From Pseudoselenomonas ruminantium (lineage in GTDB: Bacteria; Bacillota; Negativicutes; Selenomonadales; Selenomonadaceae), in the NCBI RefSeq assembly GCF_900113715.1, contig NZ_FOQK01000004.1:1-64000 (forward strand): a stretch of DNA of 64,000 bases, in the 5' to 3' direction. Every line of letters starts with the position of its first letter. The first letter of the stretch is position 1. The position numbers were made by a program, and so were the translations under genes. Below are positions 33,539 through 42,657 of this stretch, in pieces. Below the pieces are notes generated by a model that was not told where the DNA came from, ran no database searches, and was given only the letters and a program-made list of their open reading frames with translations.

Positions 33539-34815
33539 GAGAACATGCTTTGTCTTTAGCTGGGGAACAGCTAGTGCAACTGGCCATGGATGTGCATCAG
33601 CTTTCCGTCGCGAAGCTCAAAGCGCTGATGGAGCCGGCTTTTGAGCAGGCAGGTCTGCGCAAACAGCAGGCTGGGGCAGTGAAGTCAATATTGGTGTTGT
33701 TATTCGATGCGGTAGGCGATACGGTGCTAACGACAGGCTTTATGCGGGAGCTGCGACGCGCTTATCCCCAGGCGTATATTGCTGTGCTGGTGCGGTCTGG
33801 TGTGGCGGAGCTTTGGGAATTCTGTCCGTATATCAATGAACGTATTTTGTATGATGAGCGCCGCTTTCAAGAGAATCAGCGGAAAGCTTGGCAGGAGCTA
33901 GTGGCACTTGCAGAGGAGCATCTTTGGCCAAAGCAGTTCGATGTATGTATCTCAAAGCTTTGGGGCTGGGCGCAGCTGCGCAATGAAATCCGTCTGGTGG
34001 AATACTTAAGTGGCGCCAAAGAACGCGTGGATTTCAGCAATACAGTGTTCAATGTCTATGGTAATTTCGAGGCAAAGCCTGATTTTGCAGAGGAACTGCT
34101 TACTAAGCCGTTGGTAAGTCCGCCAGAATGTATGCATGAGGCCGAGCGCATTTTTTATGTGCTGGAGGCGCTTGGGCATAAGCCAGCCGATACCAGCATG
34201 GAGTTTTGGTATAGTGCGGCAGATTGTCAGCGGGTTAAAGATTTGCTGGCTGGGCAGCAGAAAGCAGAAGTAATTTATGTTGCGCTAGGTCTTGGCGCGG
34301 GAACGCTAAATCGCAAATATCCGCCGACTTTGTTGGCTAAAGCGCTGAATACACTCAAAGCGCGTTATCCGGAATTGTGCTTCGTATTGCTGGGGGGCCC
34401 GTCGGAACAGCAGGCAGCGGAGCAGCTTCAAGAGGCTTTGCCAAAAGGCGCAGCTGTGAATCTGGCGGGCAAGACAAGGTTGCGGGAGACTGGTGCGGCA
34501 ATAGACCTATGTGCTATGTATATCGGCAACGATACAGGCACATTGCATATTGCGGCGGCTCTGCAGAAGCCAGTGCTGGCTTTTTTCCGCGATCCGTTGG
34601 ACAAGGATGATTTCCTGCCGGGGGTATTCAGTGGTTTTCATCGTTTTGCCCCGTGGCAGGTGCCCTATATTGCCCTGCGACCGGATAAGGCGATCGGTGC
34701 GTGCAAGGATGAAATCATCTATGGTGGCTGCTGCGGCAAAGAGGCGCATTGCATTACGACGATTTCACCCGATGAGGTCGTGGCGGCTTTTGAATTGCTG
34801 GTAAAGAATACGTGA
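33535..34815 (+). CDS. GT9 family glycosyltransferase (heptosyltransferase-like)
   Basis: The 426-residue protein has an N-terminal helical extension of about 45 residues and then the GT9 fold: ILVLLFDAVGDTVLTTGFMR, AVLVRSGVAELWEFCPYI, VALGLGAGTLNRKYPP and LCAMYIGNDTGTLHIAAALQ. GT9 includes the LPS ADP-heptose:heptosyltransferases (WaaC/WaaF). This copy could extend a first heptose added by the TibC-like enzyme encoded just upstream, with which it overlaps (ATGA). A Cys-rich tail (GGCCGKEAHC) is shared with the gene at 38986. Confidence 0.85.
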   Translation: MREHALSLAGEQLVQLAMDVHQLSVAKLKALMEPAFEQAGLRKQQAGAVKSILVLLFDAVGDTVLTTGFMRELRRAYPQAYIAVLVRSGVAELWEFCPYINERILYDERRFQENQRKAWQELVALAEEHLWPKQFDVCISKLWGWAQLRNEIRLVEYLSGAKERVDFSNTVFNVYGNFEAKPDFAEELLTKPLVSPPECMHEAERIFYVLEALGHKPADTSMEFWYSAADCQRVKDLLAGQQKAEVIYVALGLGAGTLNRKYPPTLLAKALNTLKARYPELCFVLLGGPSEQQAAEQLQEALPKGAAVNLAGKTRLRETGAAIDLCAMYIGNDTGTLHIAAALQKPVLAFFRDPLDKDDFLPGVFSGFHRFAPWQVPYIALRPDKAIGACKDEIIYGGCCGKEAHCITTISPDEVVAAFELLVKNT

Positions 34816-34823
34816 GGAATAGT

Positions 34824-35813
34824 ATGAGAGCTCCAATGGTATCGGTTATAGTTCCTGTTTACAATGGCGAAAAATATATCCGGGATTGCCTGCAAAGCCT
34901 GCTGACCCAGACGCTGCAGAATTTTGAACTTATCGTTGTCGATGATGCGTCGACAGACCGCAGCGGGGAAATCTGCGCGGCTATGGCGACGACTGACAGC
35001 CGTATAAGGCTTGTGCAGCTGCAAGAGAATTCCGGGGCCGGTATGGCACGCAATCGGGGAATGGAGACCGCCATAGGACGCTTCTTGACGTTTGTGGATG
35101 GCGATGACGTCGTTGAGCCAGAATATCTGAAGACACTATACGCGCAAGCAATACTGCATAATGCAGATGTGGTTTCAGGTGGTAGTCAGGAGTATCGCTT
35201 GCAGAAGGATGGTTCATACCTCTTGTATGATTTAGTACGGTTGACAGATTCGGTATGGATTATGCCAGAAAATGTTTTATTGCGTATTGAGGCAATGCTG
35301 GAAAATCGAACCAATGTTGCGTCATGGGGCAAGCTTTATCGGCGGGAGCTTATCGAAAAATATCAACTGCACTTTGATGATATGCCAAACTTTGAAGACT
35401 GTCTGTTTAATTTTCTATGCCTTTATTATGCCAAACGCTATGTGTTTATTTCCGCCACGGACTATCACTATCATGTGCGGGAGCAGTCGTTGTCACGCGG
35501 ACAGGATTTGTCTAAGATAAAGCAGTACTGGCTGTCGGGGATAAAGACATTATTGGCCTGCGAGCAATGGATGGCAGGGATGGAGCTTTTCCAGCAGAAT
35601 CCGGAGCTCAAGCAGCGGATAAAAGCTTATTTTTTCGGCATCTTCCTAAAGCGGCATATGCTGCCTGTCTCTAAGTGCTATTCCTTGGAACAAATCAATC
35701 AGGAAATCGGTCCATACTGTCAGGAATACTTTAAGGAACAGCAGGACTTTGTGATGTTGTTGCTGGATTATTGTGTGATGCAACAATATCAGCTTAAGGA
35801 TGAAGAAGAATGA
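34824..35813 (+). CDS. GT2 glycosyltransferase
   Basis: The 329-residue protein carries MVSVIVPVYNGEKYIRDCLQ, VDDASTDRS, GAGMARNRGMETAIGRFLTF and a VDGDD metal site. A helical tail (FVMLLLDYCVMQQYQLKDEE) resembles that of the gene at 31368. I chose ATG 34824, which has GTGAGG six bases upstream; an in-frame GTG at 34812 would overlap the previous gene. It is followed with an ATGA overlap by a TibC-like gene, repeating the arrangement at 31.4-33.5 kb. Confidence 0.87.
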   Translation: MRAPMVSVIVPVYNGEKYIRDCLQSLLTQTLQNFELIVVDDASTDRSGEICAAMATTDSRIRLVQLQENSGAGMARNRGMETAIGRFLTFVDGDDVVEPEYLKTLYAQAILHNADVVSGGSQEYRLQKDGSYLLYDLVRLTDSVWIMPENVLLRIEAMLENRTNVASWGKLYRRELIEKYQLHFDDMPNFEDCLFNFLCLYYAKRYVFISATDYHYHVREQSLSRGQDLSKIKQYWLSGIKTLLACEQWMAGMELFQQNPELKQRIKAYFFGIFLKRHMLPVSKCYSLEQINQEIGPYCQEYFKEQQDFVMLLLDYCVMQQYQLKDEEE

Positions 35814-37033
35814 AACCAATCGTGTTTTTTAGTGCTGCGCAAAATGAAATGAATGAATACCATCAGGCGCTGTTAGTCCGGCTGATGGAAAAGGCTGGCG
35901 AAGTCAAGGGGGAGACTGGCATCTCAGGCCTTAGGATTGATTTTAATTTTGGGCTGCGTCTTGAGGTGCCAGCGGGGGATTTTGCCGTCCGCGTGAGCGA
36001 CAGTGAAAGCGGCCAGGTGTATTTTGAGGGAGCGGTCAGCAATCAGCTACTGGCTTCCATGGAAAAATATTATATTCCCTGGCAGGTAGAAGTCTATCAA
36101 AGTGGCAGCATGGTGTTTGCGCATCGCCTGGATGTCACGGAGCAAACCGTATACTTCTATCTCGGCAATGCTTTGGGCGATATGCTGGCGGTTATGCCTT
36201 ACGTTTTGGCCTTTCAAGAAAAATATCATTGCCGGGTTGTCTGCGAGCGGCAGGAAAATTTCGCGCCGCTGTTTGACGTCTGTTGGCCGCAATTTCCCAT
36301 GGTGGAGAAACTGCCAGAAGATGCCTATGCGGCCTTTGTGCTGGGAATCTTTCAGAATGCCCCCATTTTATCGCCAACGGATGCGCGTTCGGTGCCGCTC
36401 ACGCAGCTTGGCGGTGTTCTGTTGCATCTGCCGGTTGTGCCAAGGAAGTTGCAGCTTACGGCTGCGGGGCGGAATCCCTTAATAGAAGAGCCTTATGTAT
36501 GTATTGCTACCCAGGCTTCGGGGGTCAATAAGTGCTGGCATTATCCGCAGGGCTGGAAAATCATCATCAAGCGGCTGAAACAGGCAGGCTATCGCGTGCT
36601 TTGCATCGATGGCGATCGGGAACTGCGACAGGGGAGTTATCATGTGGGGATTCCTAAAGGGGCCGAAGATTATACGGGACGGCGGCCGCTGGATGAACGC
36701 CTGGCACTGCTCAATGGGGCGGCCTGCTTCATTGGCGTGTCGAGCGGGCTTTCCTGGCTGGCCTATGCGGCAGGGACGCCGGTGGTGATGATCAGCGGCT
36801 TTACCCTGCCGTCAAATGAATTCTTTACGCCGTATCGGGTCATCAACTATCAGGTCTGTCATGGCTGCCATAATGACTTGCGCGTTGACGATAAGAATTA
36901 TTTTTGCCCGTATCATCAAGGGACGGAGCGAGAAATGGAATGCTCAAAGGGAATTACGGTTGAATATGTATGGCAGAAGATAAAGTATTGCCTGGAAAAT
37001 GGTAGGGAGGATTGGGATGAAAAGTGTGAATAA
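35810..37033 (+). CDS. TibC/Aah-type O-heptosyltransferase homologue (copy 2)
   Basis: The 407-residue protein is the copy whose motifs look closest to TibC itself. It has the N-terminal strand-loop region with SGLRIDFNFGLRLEVPAGDF, Asp124 in ALGDMLAVMP, EPYVCIATQASGVNKCWHYP, PKGAEDYTGR and IGVSSGLSWLAYAAGTPVVM, then ISGFTLPSNEFFTPYRVINY. The cysteine finger is C350, C353, C366 and C378. The donor by family is ADP-heptose; the acceptor is not known. It overlaps both neighbours, the upstream GT2 by ATGA and the downstream FkbM gene by 17 bases. Confidence 0.9.
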   Translation: MKPIVFFSAAQNEMNEYHQALLVRLMEKAGEVKGETGISGLRIDFNFGLRLEVPAGDFAVRVSDSESGQVYFEGAVSNQLLASMEKYYIPWQVEVYQSGSMVFAHRLDVTEQTVYFYLGNALGDMLAVMPYVLAFQEKYHCRVVCERQENFAPLFDVCWPQFPMVEKLPEDAYAAFVLGIFQNAPILSPTDARSVPLTQLGGVLLHLPVVPRKLQLTAAGRNPLIEEPYVCIATQASGVNKCWHYPQGWKIIIKRLKQAGYRVLCIDGDRELRQGSYHVGIPKGAEDYTGRRPLDERLALLNGAACFIGVSSGLSWLAYAAGTPVVMISGFTLPSNEFFTPYRVINYQVCHGCHNDLRVDDKNYFCPYHQGTEREMECSKGITVEYVWQKIKYCLENGREDWDEKCE

Positions 37034-37820
37034 ATGCATTGATTTTCGTTATGGGAAAATAATGTATAATGCTTTGGATCAGTATGTTGGTAAATCGTTG
37101 GAATTGTATGGTGAGTATTCGGAATCAGAAGCACGTATTTTTGAGTTTTTTATTCAGCCAGGAGATACAGTGGTTGAAGTGGGCGCTAATATCGGTTCCC
37201 ATACGGTACATTTAGCGCAGTTGGCTGGCGATAATGGCACTGTATGGGCATTTGAACCGCAACGCTTGGTTTTTCAGTTGCTGGCAGGAAACATCGCTAT
37301 AAATGGTCTTACCAATGTATATTGTGAGCAGAAATGTGTTAGCGATCGGCCAGAGACGGTGTTGGTTCCTGTGCAGGATGTTGGCACAGAAGTGAATTGG
37401 GGCGGCTTGTCGTTGGAGCATACGCAGACGGGAGAGCCGGTACCAGCTATAACATTGGATTCTCTTTCCCTATCACGGTGTGATTTCTTGAAAATAGATG
37501 TGGAAGGGATGGAGTTGAATGTATTAAAAGGAGCTGCACAGACGATAAAAAAATGCAGGCCAATCATCTATATGGAGGCAGATCGTCCGGAGAAGAAAGA
37601 TGCCTTGCTAGCCTATACAAAAACATTGGGATATCGGATTTATGCGCATAATGCGCCTTTGTATAATGAGGATAATTATTTCCATAATCCGAATAATGTT
37701 TTTGTAGCTTCGATACCAGTGGCAGAAGATACGATTGCCAAGGTACCGATGGTATCGGTGAATGTAATTTGTGTGCCGTTGGAGTCTCCGATTCAAATCA
37801 ATGGAGCAATTGAGCTATGA
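37017..37820 (+). CDS. FkbM family methyltransferase
   Basis: The 267-residue protein has the SAM-binding motif GDTVVEVGANIGSHTVHLAQ, then GTVWAFEPQR, and the FkbM signature DFLKIDVEGMELNVLKGAAQ. Members of this family O-methylate hydroxyls of sugars and polyketides. Placed after a TibC-like gene, it may methylate the glycan. ATG 37017 lies six bases after GGTAGGGAGG and inside the end of the upstream gene. Base composition is slightly more AT-rich than the genes on either side. Confidence 0.87.
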   Translation: MKSVNKCIDFRYGKIMYNALDQYVGKSLELYGEYSESEARIFEFFIQPGDTVVEVGANIGSHTVHLAQLAGDNGTVWAFEPQRLVFQLLAGNIAINGLTNVYCEQKCVSDRPETVLVPVQDVGTEVNWGGLSLEHTQTGEPVPAITLDSLSLSRCDFLKIDVEGMELNVLKGAAQTIKKCRPIIYMEADRPEKKDALLAYTKTLGYRIYAHNAPLYNEDNYFHNPNNVFVASIPVAEDTIAKVPMVSVNVICVPLESPIQINGAIEL

Positions 37821-38965
37821 GAAAAACAAGTATTGTAATACTTAGCTATAATACGCTTTCGTATACGCAGTTTTGTATCGAAAGTATTCGCGCTTATACG
37901 AGAAAAAATAGCTATGAGATTATCGTGGTAGATAATGCTTCTACGGATGGTTCGTTGGAATGGCTCAAGGAGCAGCTCGATATAAAACTCATCGCCAATA
38001 CGGAAAATGTTGGTTTTCCAGCCGGCTGCAATCAAGGCATGAAGGCCGCCGCGCCAGGAAATGATTTATTGCTGCTCAACAGCGATACGATTGTGACGCC
38101 ACACTGGCTGGATAATCTGCAGCAGGCACTTTACAGCGGGAAAGATATCGGCGCGGTCAGCTGCGTGACCAATAACTGCAGCAATGGCCAGTCGATTGCG
38201 GTGGATTACCAGACCGTAGAGGAACTGCAGCAGTTTGCAACAGGATACAACCACAGCGATGCGCAGAAGTGGTACAGCTGGCCAACATTGGTTGGTTTTT
38301 GCTTCCTGTTGAAACGTGTGGTATACGATAAGATTGGCGGTATGGACGAGCGTTACTCGCCGGGAAATTACGAGGATGATGACTATTCGTATACAATCCG
38401 TCAGGCAGGTTACCGGCTGCTTTTGTGCGCCGATACGTTTATCCATCATTTCGGCAGTGCCTCATTCAAGCAGGCACTTGATCCTGAGCAAGCCAAGGCC
38501 AGACAGGAACGCTTTGCCAAAATTTTACAGGCGAACGAAGCAAAATTCATGCAGAAATGGCAGGTATCGCCAGACCATAAAGTATTCCATGGGATTACGG
38601 ATGTGCTGCAGCCAGAGGATGCAGGCAAGCATGTTCTGCTGGTACGCTGCAGTGTGGGACTCGATTTGTGCAATTTGAAGCGCAAATATTCGCAGCTGCA
38701 CCTTTCTGGAGTGGTACTAAATGTTGCGGATAAGGCGAACGCCGTGCAGGATTTTCCTATTCGCTATGTGCCCCAATGGGAAAATATCAGTGCTGCGATT
38801 CCCGCAAGGCAGGATATTATCCTGGTACTGGGCAATGTGCGGACGATTCCGGACAGCAAGCAGGTGCTGGAAAAACTTGCCCGGCGCTTAAAACCGCTGG
38901 GGAAACTCTATTATTATGATGAGCAGCATTCGTATTGTGAGCAGCGCAATGTAGAGGATGCTTGA
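37817..38965 (+). CDS. GT2 glycosyltransferase (rhamnosyltransferase-like subgroup)
   Basis: The 382-residue protein has a GT2 domain with TSIVILSYNTLSYTQFCIES, VDNASTDGSLEWL, NVGFPAGCNQGMKAA, LLLNSDT and GGMDERYSPGNYEDDDYSYT, the ED motif of inverting GT2 enzymes. The C-terminal 120 residues form a separate alpha/beta region (HVLLVRCSVGLDLCNLKRKY, then ARRLKPLGKLYYYDEQ). That region looks like a degenerate methyltransferase-type fold. The start overlaps the previous stop (ATGA). Confidence 0.85.
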   Translation: MRKTSIVILSYNTLSYTQFCIESIRAYTRKNSYEIIVVDNASTDGSLEWLKEQLDIKLIANTENVGFPAGCNQGMKAAAPGNDLLLLNSDTIVTPHWLDNLQQALYSGKDIGAVSCVTNNCSNGQSIAVDYQTVEELQQFATGYNHSDAQKWYSWPTLVGFCFLLKRVVYDKIGGMDERYSPGNYEDDDYSYTIRQAGYRLLLCADTFIHHFGSASFKQALDPEQAKARQERFAKILQANEAKFMQKWQVSPDHKVFHGITDVLQPEDAGKHVLLVRCSVGLDLCNLKRKYSQLHLSGVVLNVADKANAVQDFPIRYVPQWENISAAIPARQDIILVLGNVRTIPDSKQVLEKLARRLKPLGKLYYYDEQHSYCEQRNVEDA

Positions 38966-38985
38966 ATACAGGGATGGTGATAGAT

Positions 38986-40320
38986 ATGCGGGCGATTGAG
39001 GATATACAGCAGGGCATCGCGATTTATGAAGAACAGATAAAGCAAACGAAGGAATTTAATACGCATGATTTTATCCAATATATGGAACCGTATTTTGTGC
39101 GGTATGGGGATCGTACGGCAATGCCAGAATCGCCGCGGAATATCCTGATCATTCATGATGCGGGCGTGGGGGACTTCATCAATCTGTCGCCATGCTTGCG
39201 GGCCATCCGCGAGCATTATCCGATGGCGCATATCGTGCTGGTACTTTTCCCGCGTGCGTTGGCCTTGGCTGAGGCCTGCCCCTATGTGGATGAGGTAATA
39301 CCAAATCTGCGCCAATGCTGGTGGGATGATTTTCTATCGCTTTACGAATGGAATCAGGACTTTTGTGCAAAGCTCCTGCCCTATCATTTTGATTTGGCGT
39401 TTGTGTTTCCGCATTATGGCAGTGCGGTGCAACTGGCGTATCTGAGCGGCGCAAAGGAGCGGGTGGCTTATGACATCAGTCGTGTGCAGAAGTCATCCTT
39501 TTGGCATGGTGACATACCCTATGATGTGGTGGAGCCATTTATTAATCGGTCTGTTCCTTATCGCAGTGAAAACACTCATGCGACAGACCGTTATCTCGGG
39601 GTACTGGATGCATTCTGGGGGCAAAAGGTAAAGGCGCGCGAGACAGAAGTCTGGTGCTGTCCTGAAGATATAAACTGTGCAGAGGAAATCCTTTCTGATT
39701 GGCTGGTGGAGCAGTATCCGCTTTATGCCATCGTCATGGGTGGTGAGGGAGCGTACAAACGCTGGCCGCCAGAAAAATATGCGCAGCTTATACGGCTTTT
39801 GCAGGAAGATTATCCTGTTTTGCGTTTTGTGCTGCTTGGTGGCGGTGCAATTGATGAGCGGGAGGTACAGCGCTTCTTGCAGGTATATGGTGAGCTGCAG
39901 GGCCGGACAGACGCTATCCGGAATCTTGTCGGCAAACTAACCTATTGCGAGACCGTTGCGGTTATCGATAAGTGTGAGGCCTATATCGGCAATGATACGG
40001 GCAATATGCATTTGGCAGCAGCCTTGGATAAACCAATCTTGGCTCCTAATTGTTTCCCCGCAGAGTTTCCGTTGGGGCCTGATGATATACCGACGATTTT
40101 TGCTCCCCGTCAGACGCCAGCTGTATTCATTCAGCCAGAAAAGGCTTTGGAGGATTGTAAAACGAAGCGCTCCGAATATGGGTGTTCTAATGCTAAGGAG
40201 GCGCATTGCATTGTTCAGATCAAGGTACAGGCAATGCGGAAGGGGTTTGACCTTTTGCGGGCGCGCTGCAATAGCGGTCAAAATGGAACAATATGTGTGA
40301 ATCAGGAGACGCTTTTATGA
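38986..40320 (+). CDS. GT9 family glycosyltransferase (heptosyltransferase-like)
   Basis: The 444-residue protein carries NILIIHDAGVGDFINLSPCL (GT9 start with the conserved Gly-Asp), MAHIVLVLFPRALALAEACP, MGGEGAYKRWPPEKYAQLI and KCEAYIGNDTGNMHLAAALD. It is a paralogue of the gene at 33535, including a Cys-containing tail (YGCSNAKEAHC). ATG 38986 was chosen because GGTGA at 38976-38980 precedes it; TTG 38962 and ATG 38974 are in-frame alternatives. It overlaps the next gene (ATGA). Confidence 0.83.
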   Translation: MRAIEDIQQGIAIYEEQIKQTKEFNTHDFIQYMEPYFVRYGDRTAMPESPRNILIIHDAGVGDFINLSPCLRAIREHYPMAHIVLVLFPRALALAEACPYVDEVIPNLRQCWWDDFLSLYEWNQDFCAKLLPYHFDLAFVFPHYGSAVQLAYLSGAKERVAYDISRVQKSSFWHGDIPYDVVEPFINRSVPYRSENTHATDRYLGVLDAFWGQKVKARETEVWCCPEDINCAEEILSDWLVEQYPLYAIVMGGEGAYKRWPPEKYAQLIRLLQEDYPVLRFVLLGGGAIDEREVQRFLQVYGELQGRTDAIRNLVGKLTYCETVAVIDKCEAYIGNDTGNMHLAAALDKPILAPNCFPAEFPLGPDDIPTIFAPRQTPAVFIQPEKALEDCKTKRSEYGCSNAKEAHCIVQIKVQAMRKGFDLLRARCNSGQNGTICVNQETLL

Positions 40321-41486
40321 TGCAGAAACAATTGGCGGCTGTTGTAGTACCAGTTTATAAGCAGGCTTTAACACCTGTTGAAATCGTAGCCTTGCGGCAG
40401 CTGCGCAAGGTGCTGGGCCATTATCCGCTGTGCTTTATCCACCCGGAATCCATGGAGCCGGATTATGGGGAACTGGGGGCAGGTATCGCTGCCGAAGCCT
40501 TTGATGATGTTTATTTCCAGAGCACTACCGGTTATAGCGCCTTACTGCTGTCGGCGGAATTTTATGACCGCTTTGCCGCTTATGAATACGTGCTGATTTA
40601 TCAGCTTGATGCCTTTGTGTTTGCTGACCGCCTGGCGGAGTTCTGTCAAATGGGCTATGACTATATCGGTGCTCCTGTACGGCGGCTGATACCGCTGTGG
40701 CATGCAATCGGCGCGCGGGTAGGCAATGGCGGCTTTTCCCTGCGGCGCGTAGCGGCTTGCCGGGCGATGATTCCTATCTGGCAAAAGATGTGGGCTGACG
40801 ACCATCCTTGGAGTGGGGAACTGCTGGACTGTGAAGACGCGTTCTGGGGGTATTGCGGGAAAAATCCTCAAGTGGATTTCAAGGTGCCAGATGTGAAAAC
40901 AGCCCTGGAGTTTGCCGTGCAGGAAAACATCCAGCATGCCTATCCGCGCATGCTGGCTGGTTGGCGGCCATTCGGCGCGCATGGCTGGAATAAGATGGAT
41001 GCAGCCTTTTGGGAGCGTATCCTTGCGCGTGAGGGCTATCCTTTGAAGGGGCTTATCAGTAATGATTTTGGCCGCAGGGATATCGTGCGGAAATGGCAGG
41101 TGCACCAGCAGGCGAATCTGCCGCGTGTCTATGGCTGCTGGCAGCGGAAGGACTTCCGTGGAGCACTTGATTTGATGCTTGACTATTTGCAGCAGTATGA
41201 TGAAGGGCATAAAACCTGGCAGCAACAGACGTATGATTTATTCCAGCTGTGGCATATGGCAGAAGGAAGCCGCGGTCGGGCGGGTATTATCAGTGACTTA
41301 TTCCAGCAGACTATTGAGGAGGCCATAAGGCGCACCATTGCGGCCGGGAACTTTACGTCACTTCAGCTCTGGTGGGGCGACCGGCTGGTAAAGCGGTTGG
41401 CTGCACAGCAAAAGCATCGCGACGGTACCGCCTTGCGGGAAATGCTGTTGTTAGGCCATGAGGCCGAGCGCCGGGCAGGATTGTAA
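40317..41486 (+). CDS. Stand-alone DUF5672 family protein
   Basis: The 389-residue protein is a paralogue of the N-terminal domain of the 28350 gene. It has AAVVVPVYKQALTPVEIVAL, LRKVLGHYPLCFIHPES, YEYVLIYQLDAFVFADRLAE, GYDYIGAPVR, ARVGNGGFSLRRVAACRAM and FGAHGWNKMDAAFWERILA. A helical C-terminal part follows. The family is annotated as putative glycosyltransferase; no donor can be inferred. ATG 40317 has CAGGAGA seven bases upstream; ATG 40320 is an alternative. The start overlaps the previous stop. Confidence 0.8.
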   Translation: MMQKQLAAVVVPVYKQALTPVEIVALRQLRKVLGHYPLCFIHPESMEPDYGELGAGIAAEAFDDVYFQSTTGYSALLLSAEFYDRFAAYEYVLIYQLDAFVFADRLAEFCQMGYDYIGAPVRRLIPLWHAIGARVGNGGFSLRRVAACRAMIPIWQKMWADDHPWSGELLDCEDAFWGYCGKNPQVDFKVPDVKTALEFAVQENIQHAYPRMLAGWRPFGAHGWNKMDAAFWERILAREGYPLKGLISNDFGRRDIVRKWQVHQQANLPRVYGCWQRKDFRGALDLMLDYLQQYDEGHKTWQQQTYDLFQLWHMAEGSRGRAGIISDLFQQTIEEAIRRTIAAGNFTSLQLWWGDRLVKRLAAQQKHRDGTALREMLLLGHEAERRAGL

Positions 41487-41497
41487 TTAAGGAGTTG

Positions 41498-42643
41498 ATG
41501 ACAGTGAAGGCACGCATAATCTTATGGGATATGGACGGCAACGGGGAAAAGTGGTTTGAAGAAAATATTCAGGCAGAACGCGTAGAACTGGTGCAACGAA
41601 TACCTTCTGGTGAGAATAATATTCAACTGAGTGATGATATCGATTTGTTGTTGATTGCTAGCAGAGTCATAGACAGCAATATCGTAAAGCTGTTGGATAA
41701 TGTTGGTTTCCACAGTGATAGAGTGGTATTCATTTATGAGATGATTAGTTGGTATGAGAAGTTTGATTTAGCGGTATTCTTGCTCAAGGATAATCCTGGT
41801 GGCATGAGGCGATTGCTTTTTTGGTATCATGAATGCAGTGCTAAGGATTATTGCAGTTGTAAGGCCGAAGAGCTTACTTTTATAGCTTCGGTGGATGATA
41901 AGGTAATCATGCCGACAATGATGCGTGATGGGCAGGTTTGGTCGGCGGATGAAATGCATTTGTTTTATAAACTGGCCCATGAATATTATGCACTTCGCGA
42001 TGATACGCCAGGCTATTTCCTCGATTTAGGAGCCAATATTGGCACGACGAGTATATATTTCCGCAAAAAGATTGATACGAACGTTGAGATAATCGCATTT
42101 GAGCCGGACGAGCGCAACAATAAGCTGCTGCAGATTAATATGCTGCTGAATGGTTTGGTAGGTGAGGCCTATGTTGAGGCCTATGGTTTATCCGATCGAC
42201 GGGAAAACAAGGAACTCTACTATGATGAAAACAACCCAGGTGGAACGAGCTTGGTTCGAAATAGCGGTGGCACGGCCACAGAGGTGCCGTTGATTTCGTT
42301 GGATGAATACTTTGAGGAAAGCGGCCTCGATGATGCTAAAATCAAGTATATATGGATTGATACGGAAGGTTTTGAGCCCTTTGTCGTGGGCGGTGCAATG
42401 AACATCCTGAAGAAGCGGGCTATTCCGTTGTACATGGAATTCAATCCCTATTGGTGGAATAAACAGGGGCTTTTGCAGACTATGGTGGACTATCTGCGTG
42501 AGGCAGGATATACAAAGTACATCCTGATTCAAGAGTATATGGAGGGAAGAGAGGCGATTTGGCCTGTTGATTCACTCGTAGCTTTTAAGGATGTTGGCCC
42601 CAATCGCCTGTGGGATATTTTCTTGATAAAGGGCGAGATATAA
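41498..42643 (+). CDS. FkbM family methyltransferase with N-terminal extension
   Basis: The 381-residue protein has about 160 residues of unassigned sequence (KARIILWDMDGNGEKWFEEN, then a region with CSAKDYCSC). The FkbM methyltransferase follows: YFLDLGANIGTTSIYFRKK, EIIAFEPDERN, GGTSLVRNSGG and YIWIDTEGFEPFVVGGAMNI. The start is uncertain: AGGAG at 41490-41494 is only three bases from ATG 41498 but nine from GTG 41504. The extension could recognise the glycan or protein acceptor. Confidence 0.82.
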   Translation: MTVKARIILWDMDGNGEKWFEENIQAERVELVQRIPSGENNIQLSDDIDLLLIASRVIDSNIVKLLDNVGFHSDRVVFIYEMISWYEKFDLAVFLLKDNPGGMRRLLFWYHECSAKDYCSCKAEELTFIASVDDKVIMPTMMRDGQVWSADEMHLFYKLAHEYYALRDDTPGYFLDLGANIGTTSIYFRKKIDTNVEIIAFEPDERNNKLLQINMLLNGLVGEAYVEAYGLSDRRENKELYYDENNPGGTSLVRNSGGTATEVPLISLDEYFEESGLDDAKIKYIWIDTEGFEPFVVGGAMNILKKRAIPLYMEFNPYWWNKQGLLQTMVDYLREAGYTKYILIQEYMEGREAIWPVDSLVAFKDVGPNRLWDIFLIKGEI

Positions 42644-42657
42644 GGAGTATAGGAACA